Assembly (NCBI GenBank): GCA_023409735.1
Contig: JAEYRB010000027.1
Coordinates: 1 to 64,000, forward strand
DNA from: Bacillota bacterium
GTDB taxonomy: Bacteria > Bacillota > Clostridia > Acetivibrionales > DTU013
DNA: 64,000 nucleotides
Direction of reading: 5' to 3'
A model generated the notes under the pieces. It ran no database searches. It was not told where the DNA came from and worked only from the letters and a program-made list of their open reading frames with translations. Below, in pieces: positions 52,430 to 59,064 of the stretch (its first letter is position 1; the number at the start of each line of letters is the position of its first letter). The translations under genes and the position numbers were made by a program.

Positions 52430-53248
52430 TTGATCAGTGGAGAAAGGTCTGGCTTGGCACAGGCAAAGAAAATAGTAATAAAAGTAGGAACCTCGACTCT
52501 TACATATGAAAACGGGAAAGTCAATTTTACGAGAATTGACAAGCTAACAAGGGTTATTTCAGATTTGCTTAATCAGGACAAGGAAGTTGTTCTGGTTTCA
52601 TCTGGAGCTATCGGTGTTGGTGTTGGTAAGCTCAAACTTAAGAAAAAGCCGGAAACTGTACCTGAAAAGCAAGCCGTTGCATCAGTAGGCCAATGTGAGC
52701 TTATGCATATATATAGTAAATTCTTTTCTGAATACGGACATACAGTTGGACAGATTTTGCTTACAAGGGATGTTGTTGAAGAGGATCATACAAGAAACAA
52801 TGTTATTAATACCTTTGAGACTCTTATGCATCTGGGAATTGTCCCTATAGTTAATGAAAATGACTCTGTATCAATCGATGAAATTGAATATGGCGAAAAG
52901 CGTGAATTTGGCGATAATGATACCTTGTCTGCTATAGTTGCAAGCCTTGTAAAAGCCGATTTACTAATCATCCTGTCAGATATTGATGGCTTTTATGATT
53001 GTGACCCAAAAAGTAATCGTGACTCGCATCTTCTAGCTACTGTTCGTGAAATCTCACCTGAAATTGAGAATTGTGCCGGAGGAGCAGGTACAAAGCGGGG
53101 CACAGGCGGAATGGTAACTAAGCTGACTGCGGCAAAAATTGCAAATTCTCATGGAATTGATATGATGCTTGCAAATGGCGCCGAACCTGAGATTATAATC
53201 GATATTTTGGAGGGCAAGCAGGTTGGCACGCTTTTTACATTTAAATAA
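52430..53248 (+). CDS. proB: Glutamate 5-kinase
   Basis: ProB phosphorylates glutamate to gamma-glutamyl phosphate, the first and feedback-controlled step of proline synthesis. The protein has the amino-acid kinase fold (KKIVIKVGTSTLTYENGK, VLVSSGAIGVGVGKL, GFYDCDP). At about 272 residues it lacks the C-terminal PUA domain of the E. coli enzyme (367 residues); a single-domain form is common in clostridia. I favour the TTG at 52430, nine bases after AGGAG. The ATG at 52421 immediately abuts that site and would have no spacing. It has its own promoter and is separated from proA by the transporter block. Confidence 0.93.
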   Translation: MISGERSGLAQAKKIVIKVGTSTLTYENGKVNFTRIDKLTRVISDLLNQDKEVVLVSSGAIGVGVGKLKLKKKPETVPEKQAVASVGQCELMHIYSKFFSEYGHTVGQILLTRDVVEEDHTRNNVINTFETLMHLGIVPIVNENDSVSIDEIEYGEKREFGDNDTLSAIVASLVKADLLIILSDIDGFYDCDPKSNRDSHLLATVREISPEIENCAGGAGTKRGTGGMVTKLTAAKIANSHGIDMMLANGAEPEIIIDILEGKQVGTLFTFK

Positions 53249-53293
53249 GAAATAAAAGCGGAAATATAAAGAAGAACTCTTAGCGGCAATTCT

Positions 53294-53336
53294 AAAGAAG
53301 GTAAGAAAGAACTGAAAATTCTTTCTTACCTTCTTT
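53294..53336 (+). terminator. Long perfect hairpin after proB
   Basis: Eighteen-base arms, AAAGAAGGTAAGAAAGAA and its exact complement (53319-53336), enclose a seven-base loop. It is placed between the convergent proB and penicillin-binding protein genes, and both strands have weak T-rich ends. It probably terminates both. Confidence 0.75.
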
Positions 53337-53342
53337 GACTAA

Positions 53343-53401
53343 GGCGTTGACTTAAGGTCTACAGCAAAAAGGCGTGAGGAGCTTGATGCCCCGGAGACTT
53401 T
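53343..53401 (+). ncRNA. Conserved structured element, copy B, downstream of proB
   Basis: This 59-nt copy matches the leader element at 26892-26950 at 47 of 59 positions with no gap. The hairpin here is GACT-TAA-GGTC, so base pair two is A-T where copy A has T-A, and pair four is T-G where copy A has C-G. The block CTACAGCAAAAAG is identical in both. It begins six bases after the 18-bp hairpin and lies on the same strand as proB, but points into the 3' end of a gene on the opposite strand. It therefore cannot be a cis-leader of a downstream gene here, which argues for a small RNA, a 3' UTR element or a mobile repeat. Confidence 0.5.
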
Positions 53402-53465
53402 GATCTGTAACAAAAGTAACGATATTTCTACTCAATAATGCTCTATGGTAAAAGCAGAGCAAAAG

Positions 53466-56132
53466 CTAATTATTATCGAAGCCTTCATGTGCACTGTTTT
53501 CTGTGGGCTTTTTAGCACTTATGCTATTCATACTTGTACTATCTGCTGCGTTGCCCGTATTTATTCCTGTTCCATCTCCAGTACTGCTGCTGCCTGAGCC
53601 TGCATTTGCTTTTGCTCCCGAATCTGTACTGCTTTCTCCACTTGAATCAGATTCTGATTCCGGGTTGCCAGTATCTATGCCGGGAAGAACAATATCAGGC
53701 ACTGGCGGATCAATAATGGGTGGTGCACCATGTACTGTACAGTATTCGCCTGCCGGCAGTTCATATTTCAAATCCTTAGGAGACTTTTCATTCGGCTTAA
53801 CAGGCTTATATGATGGATTCCTCTGGATGAATACCTTGGTGACGACACTCTCGGGAGGACAATACTCTCCTGCCAGTAGGAGGTTACCATTAGTATCTTT
53901 ACTGGCGGTACATACTGATGCTTCTACATGCAGTGTGCATAAATCGTCATCACGAGGCTCTGTACCTTTAATAAAATATTCAGTCTTTGTGGCGTTGCCT
54001 CTAGGATCGTGCTCACAGCTGCTCGTGGCAATTTTTCCTGAATAGATACATATTTTTTTCTGAATTAAGCCAGAGGGCACTTCAAAATCTTTCTTCTCAA
54101 GTCCTTCATGAACCTTCGACATAACTGCTGCCCAAATCTTTTGAGCCTGATAGTATTCGTCGGTGGTGATTTTAATTGGTTCACTGCCATTGTTGTCATA
54201 GCCGAACCACGTTGCTGCGGTATAGTAAGGAGTATATCCAACGAACCACTTATCTATGTTGCTGCTAGTAGTACCGGTTTTTCCCGCGACCGGCATTCCT
54301 ATTATTTGCTCGTTTATATACTTTGCAGCAGTACCATTGTGAGGGTATGCAGAATTACCCTTACCCTTGGTAACCTCTTTCATCATATCAGCCATTATGA
54401 AGGCTGTTTGTTCGCTATATGCTTCGCTGAATGCAGCAGCTCTTCTGTCAATCAGGCTGTTGCCCTTGCTGTCGGATACGAGGGTAAAGGTGGTTGGACT
54501 ATAATAAAGGCCTTTATGTGCAAACGGAACGTAAGCTGCTGCCATCTGGAGAGGATTTACACCTTCGTTAAGACCGCCTAAAACTAATGAAAGATATTTT
54601 TCCTTTTCTCTGTTAATTCCGACCTTTTTAAGATATTCTATTGATTTGTCTGCACCAAGGTAGTCTTTCCAAAGCAGTGCAGCAACAACATTAGTCGAAT
54701 TTTTAATACCATTTCGTACAGATGTCAAGCCATCATGGTAATTATCATAGTTAGTAGGGTATTCCTTCTCTGAATCATTAAGCAGGTATACCGGAATGTC
54801 ATCAATAACTGTTGCAGCGGTGAATGATTTTGAATCAATACCCGGGGCATAGACGGCAATAGGTTTTATGCTTGATCCGGGCTGCCTTTTCATTAATGAG
54901 GAGGAGGCGCGGTTTAAAGTATTACTGGCTGTCTTCTTGCCATATCCGCCGTAAAGTGCCTTAACCTGCCCGTTTTCGGCGTCAATTATTACCATCGAAG
55001 CTTGAGAATGCTCACCCTGCCTTATAGCAGATTTATTTATGGCGGGGAAATAGGTCTCATCGGTAAATACATTGTCCATAATAGATTGAACATGTGGATC
55101 CATTGTTGTGTGTATCTGAAGACCACCACCATAAATTGCGAGCTTGGCCATTGTCTCTGAATAATTTCGCTCATTCATTAAGACATTTTTAACATCTATT
55201 ATTACCTGATCAACAAAGTAGCTTTGCACACTTGTGACCTTCTGCGACTGAGATTTTGGAGCATATTTAAGATCCTCAGCCTTCGCTCTGTCATACTCGG
55301 CCTGTGTGATTTTGCCGAGTTCCTTCATTTTACCTAAAATTACTATCTGACGCTTTTTTGCTTCCTCACGGCCTGATTCTGTAAAAGGATCATACTTGCT
55401 TGGCCTGTTAGTAATACCGGCAAGCAAAGCACACTGTGCTAATGAAAGCTCGTCAACAGGTTTGCCGAAATACTTCTTTGATGCGGACTGTACACCGTAG
55501 CAGCTGTTTCCCCAATAACAAACATTCATATAAAGCTCAAGAATTTGCCACTTCTCCAGTTTCTTTTCAAGTTGAATGGCAGCATACCATTCCTGGACTT
55601 TTCTTTCTAGTGATCTGTCTGTTCTGTTTGTTACATTTTTTACAACCTGTTGTGTTATAGTGCTACCTCCGCCGGTTGTTGAGGAACTGCCAGTAACCAG
55701 ACTTTTCGCGAAGCCTATACCGGCTTTTATTATACCTTTAAGGTCAATACCGATATGTGATTCAAATCTTTCATCCTCAATAGATATTATGGCATCCTTC
55801 AAATCCTGCGGTACATCCTTATCCTTCACAGGCTCGCTGTCTTTATTGTCAGTGCCTGTGAGCTTCTGTATAACATTGCCTTCAGCATCATAAATGAATG
55901 TTGTTTTGCCTGATGCTATGGTAGTGAGTTGTTCATCCTTTATTGGCTCAGCAGTGTGTATATAGCCGGATATAGCTCCTCCAACTATACCAGCTAGAGC
56001 AAAGCCTATTACGAGAAAAGCGACTACGAGAAATTTCAGCAGTGTCAATAAAAATTTTTTTATAAATAACGCGTTTTTATTTTTTGTTTTCTTTGCCGCT
56101 CCATTTGAAGCGGGCTTTGTACTGGACTTCAT
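53466..56132 (-). CDS. Class A penicillin-binding protein (bifunctional transglycosylase/transpeptidase)
   Basis: This enzyme polymerises and cross-links peptidoglycan. The 888-residue protein has a cytoplasmic tail rich in Lys/Asn, one transmembrane helix at about 30-52 and a family 51 transglycosylase domain with EDERFESHIGIDLKG (catalytic Glu) and GGSTITQQVVKN. The transpeptidase domain has the active-site motif SSIK (within QPGSSIKPIAVYAP), STN (KNSTNVVAA) and KTG (GKTGTTSS). The last ~80 residues are low-complexity Gly/Ser/Thr/Pro, a flexible extracellular tail. AGGAGGG precedes the ATG. It is transcribed alone on the minus strand. By layout it is PBP1a-like. Confidence 0.95.
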   Translation of the reverse strand: MKSSTKPASNGAAKKTKNKNALFIKKFLLTLLKFLVVAFLVIGFALAGIVGGAISGYIHTAEPIKDEQLTTIASGKTTFIYDAEGNVIQKLTGTDNKDSEPVKDKDVPQDLKDAIISIEDERFESHIGIDLKGIIKAGIGFAKSLVTGSSSTTGGGSTITQQVVKNVTNRTDRSLERKVQEWYAAIQLEKKLEKWQILELYMNVCYWGNSCYGVQSASKKYFGKPVDELSLAQCALLAGITNRPSKYDPFTESGREEAKKRQIVILGKMKELGKITQAEYDRAKAEDLKYAPKSQSQKVTSVQSYFVDQVIIDVKNVLMNERNYSETMAKLAIYGGGLQIHTTMDPHVQSIMDNVFTDETYFPAINKSAIRQGEHSQASMVIIDAENGQVKALYGGYGKKTASNTLNRASSSLMKRQPGSSIKPIAVYAPGIDSKSFTAATVIDDIPVYLLNDSEKEYPTNYDNYHDGLTSVRNGIKNSTNVVAALLWKDYLGADKSIEYLKKVGINREKEKYLSLVLGGLNEGVNPLQMAAAYVPFAHKGLYYSPTTFTLVSDSKGNSLIDRRAAAFSEAYSEQTAFIMADMMKEVTKGKGNSAYPHNGTAAKYINEQIIGMPVAGKTGTTSSNIDKWFVGYTPYYTAATWFGYDNNGSEPIKITTDEYYQAQKIWAAVMSKVHEGLEKKDFEVPSGLIQKKICIYSGKIATSSCEHDPRGNATKTEYFIKGTEPRDDDLCTLHVEASVCTASKDTNGNLLLAGEYCPPESVVTKVFIQRNPSYKPVKPNEKSPKDLKYELPAGEYCTVHGAPPIIDPPVPDIVLPGIDTGNPESESDSSGESSTDSGAKANAGSGSSSTGDGTGINTGNAADSTSMNSISAKKPTENSAHEGFDNN

Positions 56133-56206
56133 TTATGCCCTCCTAAAATAAAGTATCTATCAACAGTGCAAACAAATCTGACCAATAGTATTTTTTATAG
56201 TATACA

Positions 56207-56342
56207 TGCGGTTATTATAGCATACAGAGAACTCCCATGCTATAATTTGCCATGTGCGTTTTCGGCTTGCCGAAATGTTCGCACGGCGAGCTTAAATCTT
56301 GTATAATAACCAACGTTGTATATATGCGGTTATTATAGCATA
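56207..56342. repeat. Eighteen-base direct repeats with inverted half-copies
   Basis: TGCGGTTATTATAGCATA occurs at 56207-56224 and again at 56325-56342, 118 bases apart. Between them, ATGCTATAAT (56237-56246) and TATAATAACC (56302-56311) are inverted copies of its two halves. The interior includes a nested hairpin, GTGCG and TTTCGGC pairing with GCCGAAA and CGCAC, near 56255-56284. The pattern resembles a small palindromic repeat or MITE-like remnant. Confidence 0.55.
56242..56298 (+). repeat. Short dispersed repeat, copy 2
   Basis: ATAATTTGCCATGTGCGTTTT (starting at 56242, minus its last base, 20 identical of 21 with copy 1) and AGCTTAAATC at 56289-56298 match the element at 20856-20910 with the same spacing to within two bases. 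In this copy the interior forms a strong hairpin that copy 1 lacks. Confidence 0.6.
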
Positions 56343-56468
56343 AAAGCATGTATACTGCAAAAGGGTGGCAATATTCCTATTGGTGAGGTTGGATTAATAT
56401 TTGCTAAATACAACAAAATTATGTAAAATGGATACAATAGAATCAAGAGCCTTAAAGGGGGGAATGCC

Positions 56469-56927
56469 TTGGAAATTAAGGCAGGTGAAATAATAAGGGC
56501 GAAAAGGAAAGATAAGAATATATCTCTTGTAGACTTTGCAAGGGAAGCCGGCATTTCGCCGGGATATTTATCACAGCTGGAAAACGGAAGGAAGGCTAAC
56601 CCTAAGCTTGAGGTAATGACAAAGATAGCCCAGCTGCTTGAAATAGAGATTGGGACACTGCTTGGGCTCGAGCATGAAGAAGGACAATTGTCTGCTTTGA
56701 GAATGCCTGCGCTTATAAGACTAGTTATAGCCAGAGAGAGAAATATAAAGGCACTTGAGGACAAAGAGGTTCAGAAAAAGATCAGTGCTATTCTTGACCG
56801 CGCTATTGAATGTAAATATCTGCTCGAGGATGACGAGCTTTACAACCTCTTTTTAGAAGATATATATATACAGATTGAAACAACTCTTAAAAGATATATG
56901 TCTCTTCAAATAATAAAGAACAGTTGA
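56469..56927 (+). CDS. XRE-family helix-turn-helix regulator
   Basis: A 152-residue protein with an N-terminal XRE helix-turn-helix (about 5-62: IIRAKRKDKNISLVDFAREAG, then YLSQLENGRKANP). A helical C-terminal part of about 85 residues has no recognisable ligand domain (IKALEDKEVQKKISAILDRAIE). The start is a TTG at 56469 preceded by AAGGGGGG. It stands alone, divergent from the penicillin-binding protein gene, so it may regulate that gene, but I see no operator evidence. Similar small XRE proteins in clostridia include sporulation and envelope regulators. Confidence 0.8.
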   Translation: MEIKAGEIIRAKRKDKNISLVDFAREAGISPGYLSQLENGRKANPKLEVMTKIAQLLEIEIGTLLGLEHEEGQLSALRMPALIRLVIARERNIKALEDKEVQKKISAILDRAIECKYLLEDDELYNLFLEDIYIQIETTLKRYMSLQIIKNS

Positions 56928-57132
56928 TGTATTTTTTCAATATAATAAACAGCTGTAATAATAAACAAATGCATAGAATATTCGCCATATACCAAATCAG
57001 CTTAAGCCATAAGCATTCTTCAGATATAAGGAACAATTGTGGCGTATACTTTGAACTTGGTCAAAGGATTAATGATTGATTTCCTGTAGAGGAAAAGATC
57101 TGAGAATTAATGCAGTTTAAACTGTAACCAAA

Positions 57133-57170
57133 AAACACCTTCAGCATATTATGAGTGCATGGAGGTGTTT
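57133..57170 (+). promoter_or_regulatory. Hairpin that would hide the ribosome binding site of the next small gene
   Basis: AAACACCT (57133-57140) is exactly complementary to AGGTGTTT (57163-57170), which contains the GGAGGTG of the peptide gene starting at 57173. Pairing would block initiation. The loop is 22 bases. It could alternatively be a weak terminator of an upstream transcript, but no T run follows. Confidence 0.45.
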
Positions 57171-57172
57171 GA

Positions 57173-57316
57173 ATGATCAAAAATAGCATTCTATACCGAA
57201 AATGGTGGTATATCAGGAAGCGGAACATTAGAGAAATGCGTTTGCTGCTCCGTCTTGCTATTGCCGGTGTGATAATGTGCGTTATTGCCTATTGCTATTA
57301 CTGTCTTTTCATTTAA
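57173..57316 (+). CDS. Small membrane peptide, 47 residues, unknown function
   Basis: ATG at 57173 is preceded by a perfect GGAGGTG at five bases. The peptide has a very basic N-terminal half (MIKNSILYRKWWYIRKRNIR) and a single hydrophobic helix from about residue 24 (LLLRLAIAGVIMCVIAY) ending in a Cys/Tyr-rich segment. Positive-inside charge predicts the N-terminus in the cytoplasm. It is too short for routine gene calling. The quality of the ribosome binding site and the membrane-protein pattern make it likely to be real. The neighbours are an XRE regulator upstream and the bactofilin gene convergent downstream. I know no homologue. Confidence 0.55.
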   Translation: MIKNSILYRKWWYIRKRNIREMRLLLRLAIAGVIMCVIAYCYYCLFI

Positions 57317-57364
57317 CACTATCTAAAACTACTATTTATCAAGAGTATAGCCTGCTTCAGCCAT

Positions 57365-57787
57365 CTAATTGTCTTCAACTACGCTGCCCTTTTTGTAATT
57401 CTTGCCACTTTTATTTTTGTCATGTTTTTCCGAAGAACTTGCTTCCATCATAATGCACTTGCCCTGAAATAATGCACCCTCATCAGCGACGAAGCTGTTA
57501 ACCTTAATATCGCCGTAAAGCTTTGCTGTGGATAAAATTTTCAAGAGACCCTTTGCAGATATATTTCCTTCCACTTTACCGGAGAGATGTATATTAGTAG
57601 CATCTATACTGCCTGTTATTTGTGCCTGGTCGCCGACATATAAGTCGCCGCTGATGATTATATCACCTTTTACCTTGCCATCTACTCTAACTGTGCCTTC
57701 TGATTCTATATTGCCTGTAAATATAGTATTTGAGCTGACAATTGTATCAATTCCTTCTCTGAAACCTGCATTTTTTCTTCCCAACAT
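57365..57787 (-). CDS. Bactofilin
   Basis: Bactofilins polymerise without nucleotide into cytoskeletal filaments that position cell-wall enzymes. The 140-residue protein has the beta-helical DUF583 core at about 15-110 with the repeating hydrophobic/Gly pattern (VRVDGKVKGDIIISGDLYVG, then QITGSIDATNIHLSGKVEGN). Short disordered ends flank the core; the C-terminus is Lys/Ser-rich. GGAGG precedes the ATG. It lies 41 bases after the M23 peptidase gene on the same strand, the usual bactofilin-peptidase pair. Confidence 0.93.
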   Translation of the reverse strand: MLGRKNAGFREGIDTIVSSNTIFTGNIESEGTVRVDGKVKGDIIISGDLYVGDQAQITGSIDATNIHLSGKVEGNISAKGLLKILSTAKLYGDIKVNSFVADEGALFQGKCIMMEASSSEKHDKNKSGKNYKKGSVVEDN

Positions 57788-57828
57788 AATATTCCTCCTA
57801 ATTAATTAATAACCAGCTTAAGAAATTA

Positions 57829-58773
57829 TCAATTATTATCCAGATATTTTAAAGGATCCACAGGAGTACCGTAGAGCTGTATTTCAAAATGGAGGTGAGG
57901 CCCTGTGCTTCTCCCTGAACTACCGACCTTTGCTATAACATCTCCCTTTTTTACTTTATCGCCTACACTTACTAAAAGCTTGGAACAATGGCCATACACA
58001 GTTACAAGTCCATTTGGGTGTCTTACTTTAACTACGCGACCATACCCGCTTGTGTATTCAGACATTATTACTGTTCCGCTGGCAGATGCACGTATTTTCG
58101 TCCCGGAGTCTGTGCCGATGTCTATTCCATCATGATGCTTCTTTCTTCTCGTGAAGGGATCCTTTCTGTAACCGAAATAATCGGTAATACTACCGGTTGA
58201 TACGGGCCAGAGCGTTGGAATCTTGTCAAGATATTCATTAAGCTTGGTTTCTGCAGCTGAGATATCTGCAACAGGCTTATCCACTCGTGTATAGAGATTG
58301 ATAAGTGAGTCAAGCCGGCCCTTAAGCTCCTGGATGTCATTTGAAAAAGCAGCTTCGTTTCTGTCGCCTGATCTGCTTGACTGTGAAGAAGCCCTTTTAT
58401 CAAGATACTCATCGGTCAATTCATTGTAGCTTTTAGTAAATTCTTCTATCTTGTCATTTACAAGCTCCTGATAATCTGAGCTTGCCTTTTCAAGGTTGTT
58501 TATTTTTTCTGATTTCTCCTCAAGCAGCGCTCTTTGGCCGGCATTTGCATCATAAAGCTCACTGAGGCTGCTCTTAAGAGACTTGTTCTCATCAAGCATT
58601 TTTGAAATATAAATACCACCGCAAACGAACACTGCAGCAATAAGAACAAAGCAAACAGAAAGCTTTATATAGAAGGCTCTGAATTTGAGAACTTTTACAT
58701 GCTTTTGCGAATGCGGGATTAATACGATGGAAAGGTACTTCTTTTCAGTTTTTTTAGATTTACCCTTTTTCAT
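57829..58773 (-). CDS. M23 family peptidoglycan endopeptidase, membrane-anchored
   Basis: A 314-residue protein with a basic cytoplasmic tail, one transmembrane helix at about 32-52 and a coiled-coil region at about 55-150. A LytM/M23 domain follows at about 195-310 with the zinc ligands in HHDGIDIG, HLHFEI and the HGHCSK-like motif YGHCSKL. I take the ATG at 58773, with AGGATGG at five bases; the frame opens three codons earlier. It is cotranscribed with bactofilin, which probably guides where it cuts the wall and so affects cell shape. Confidence 0.93.
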   Translation of the reverse strand: MKKGKSKKTEKKYLSIVLIPHSQKHVKVLKFRAFYIKLSVCFVLIAAVFVCGGIYISKMLDENKSLKSSLSELYDANAGQRALLEEKSEKINNLEKASSDYQELVNDKIEEFTKSYNELTDEYLDKRASSQSSRSGDRNEAAFSNDIQELKGRLDSLINLYTRVDKPVADISAAETKLNEYLDKIPTLWPVSTGSITDYFGYRKDPFTRRKKHHDGIDIGTDSGTKIRASASGTVIMSEYTSGYGRVVKVRHPNGLVTVYGHCSKLLVSVGDKVKKGDVIAKVGSSGRSTGPHLHFEIQLYGTPVDPLKYLDNN

Positions 58774-59064
58774 TATAACCATCCTGTAAAAAATGATAAT
58801 AAATCTCTATATGTTTATCTTTTGTACAGTAACGGCCGAAAAATACAGGTAATTTTTAATCAATAAATCACTAACTATACATTAGTTAATTCCATATTGA
58901 ATTCGAAAACCCTTTTTTTCCAGCTGCATCTTTTATTTATATGTTATATTAAAAATTTTGTCAAACTAATTATTACCAGTTCATAGCAGGATTTTGTAAA
59001 AGAATAGCGAATAACATAGTATTAAAACATATTTGTAAAATTTTTATGAAGACAAAGGTGAGCT

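Larger units (their letters stand above)
56133..56468. other. Divergent intergenic region carrying repeats
   Basis: 336 bases between the divergent penicillin-binding protein and XRE genes. It holds the direct repeats at 56207 and 56325 and the second copy of the dispersed repeat at 56242. No gene is supportable. Confidence 0.5.
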
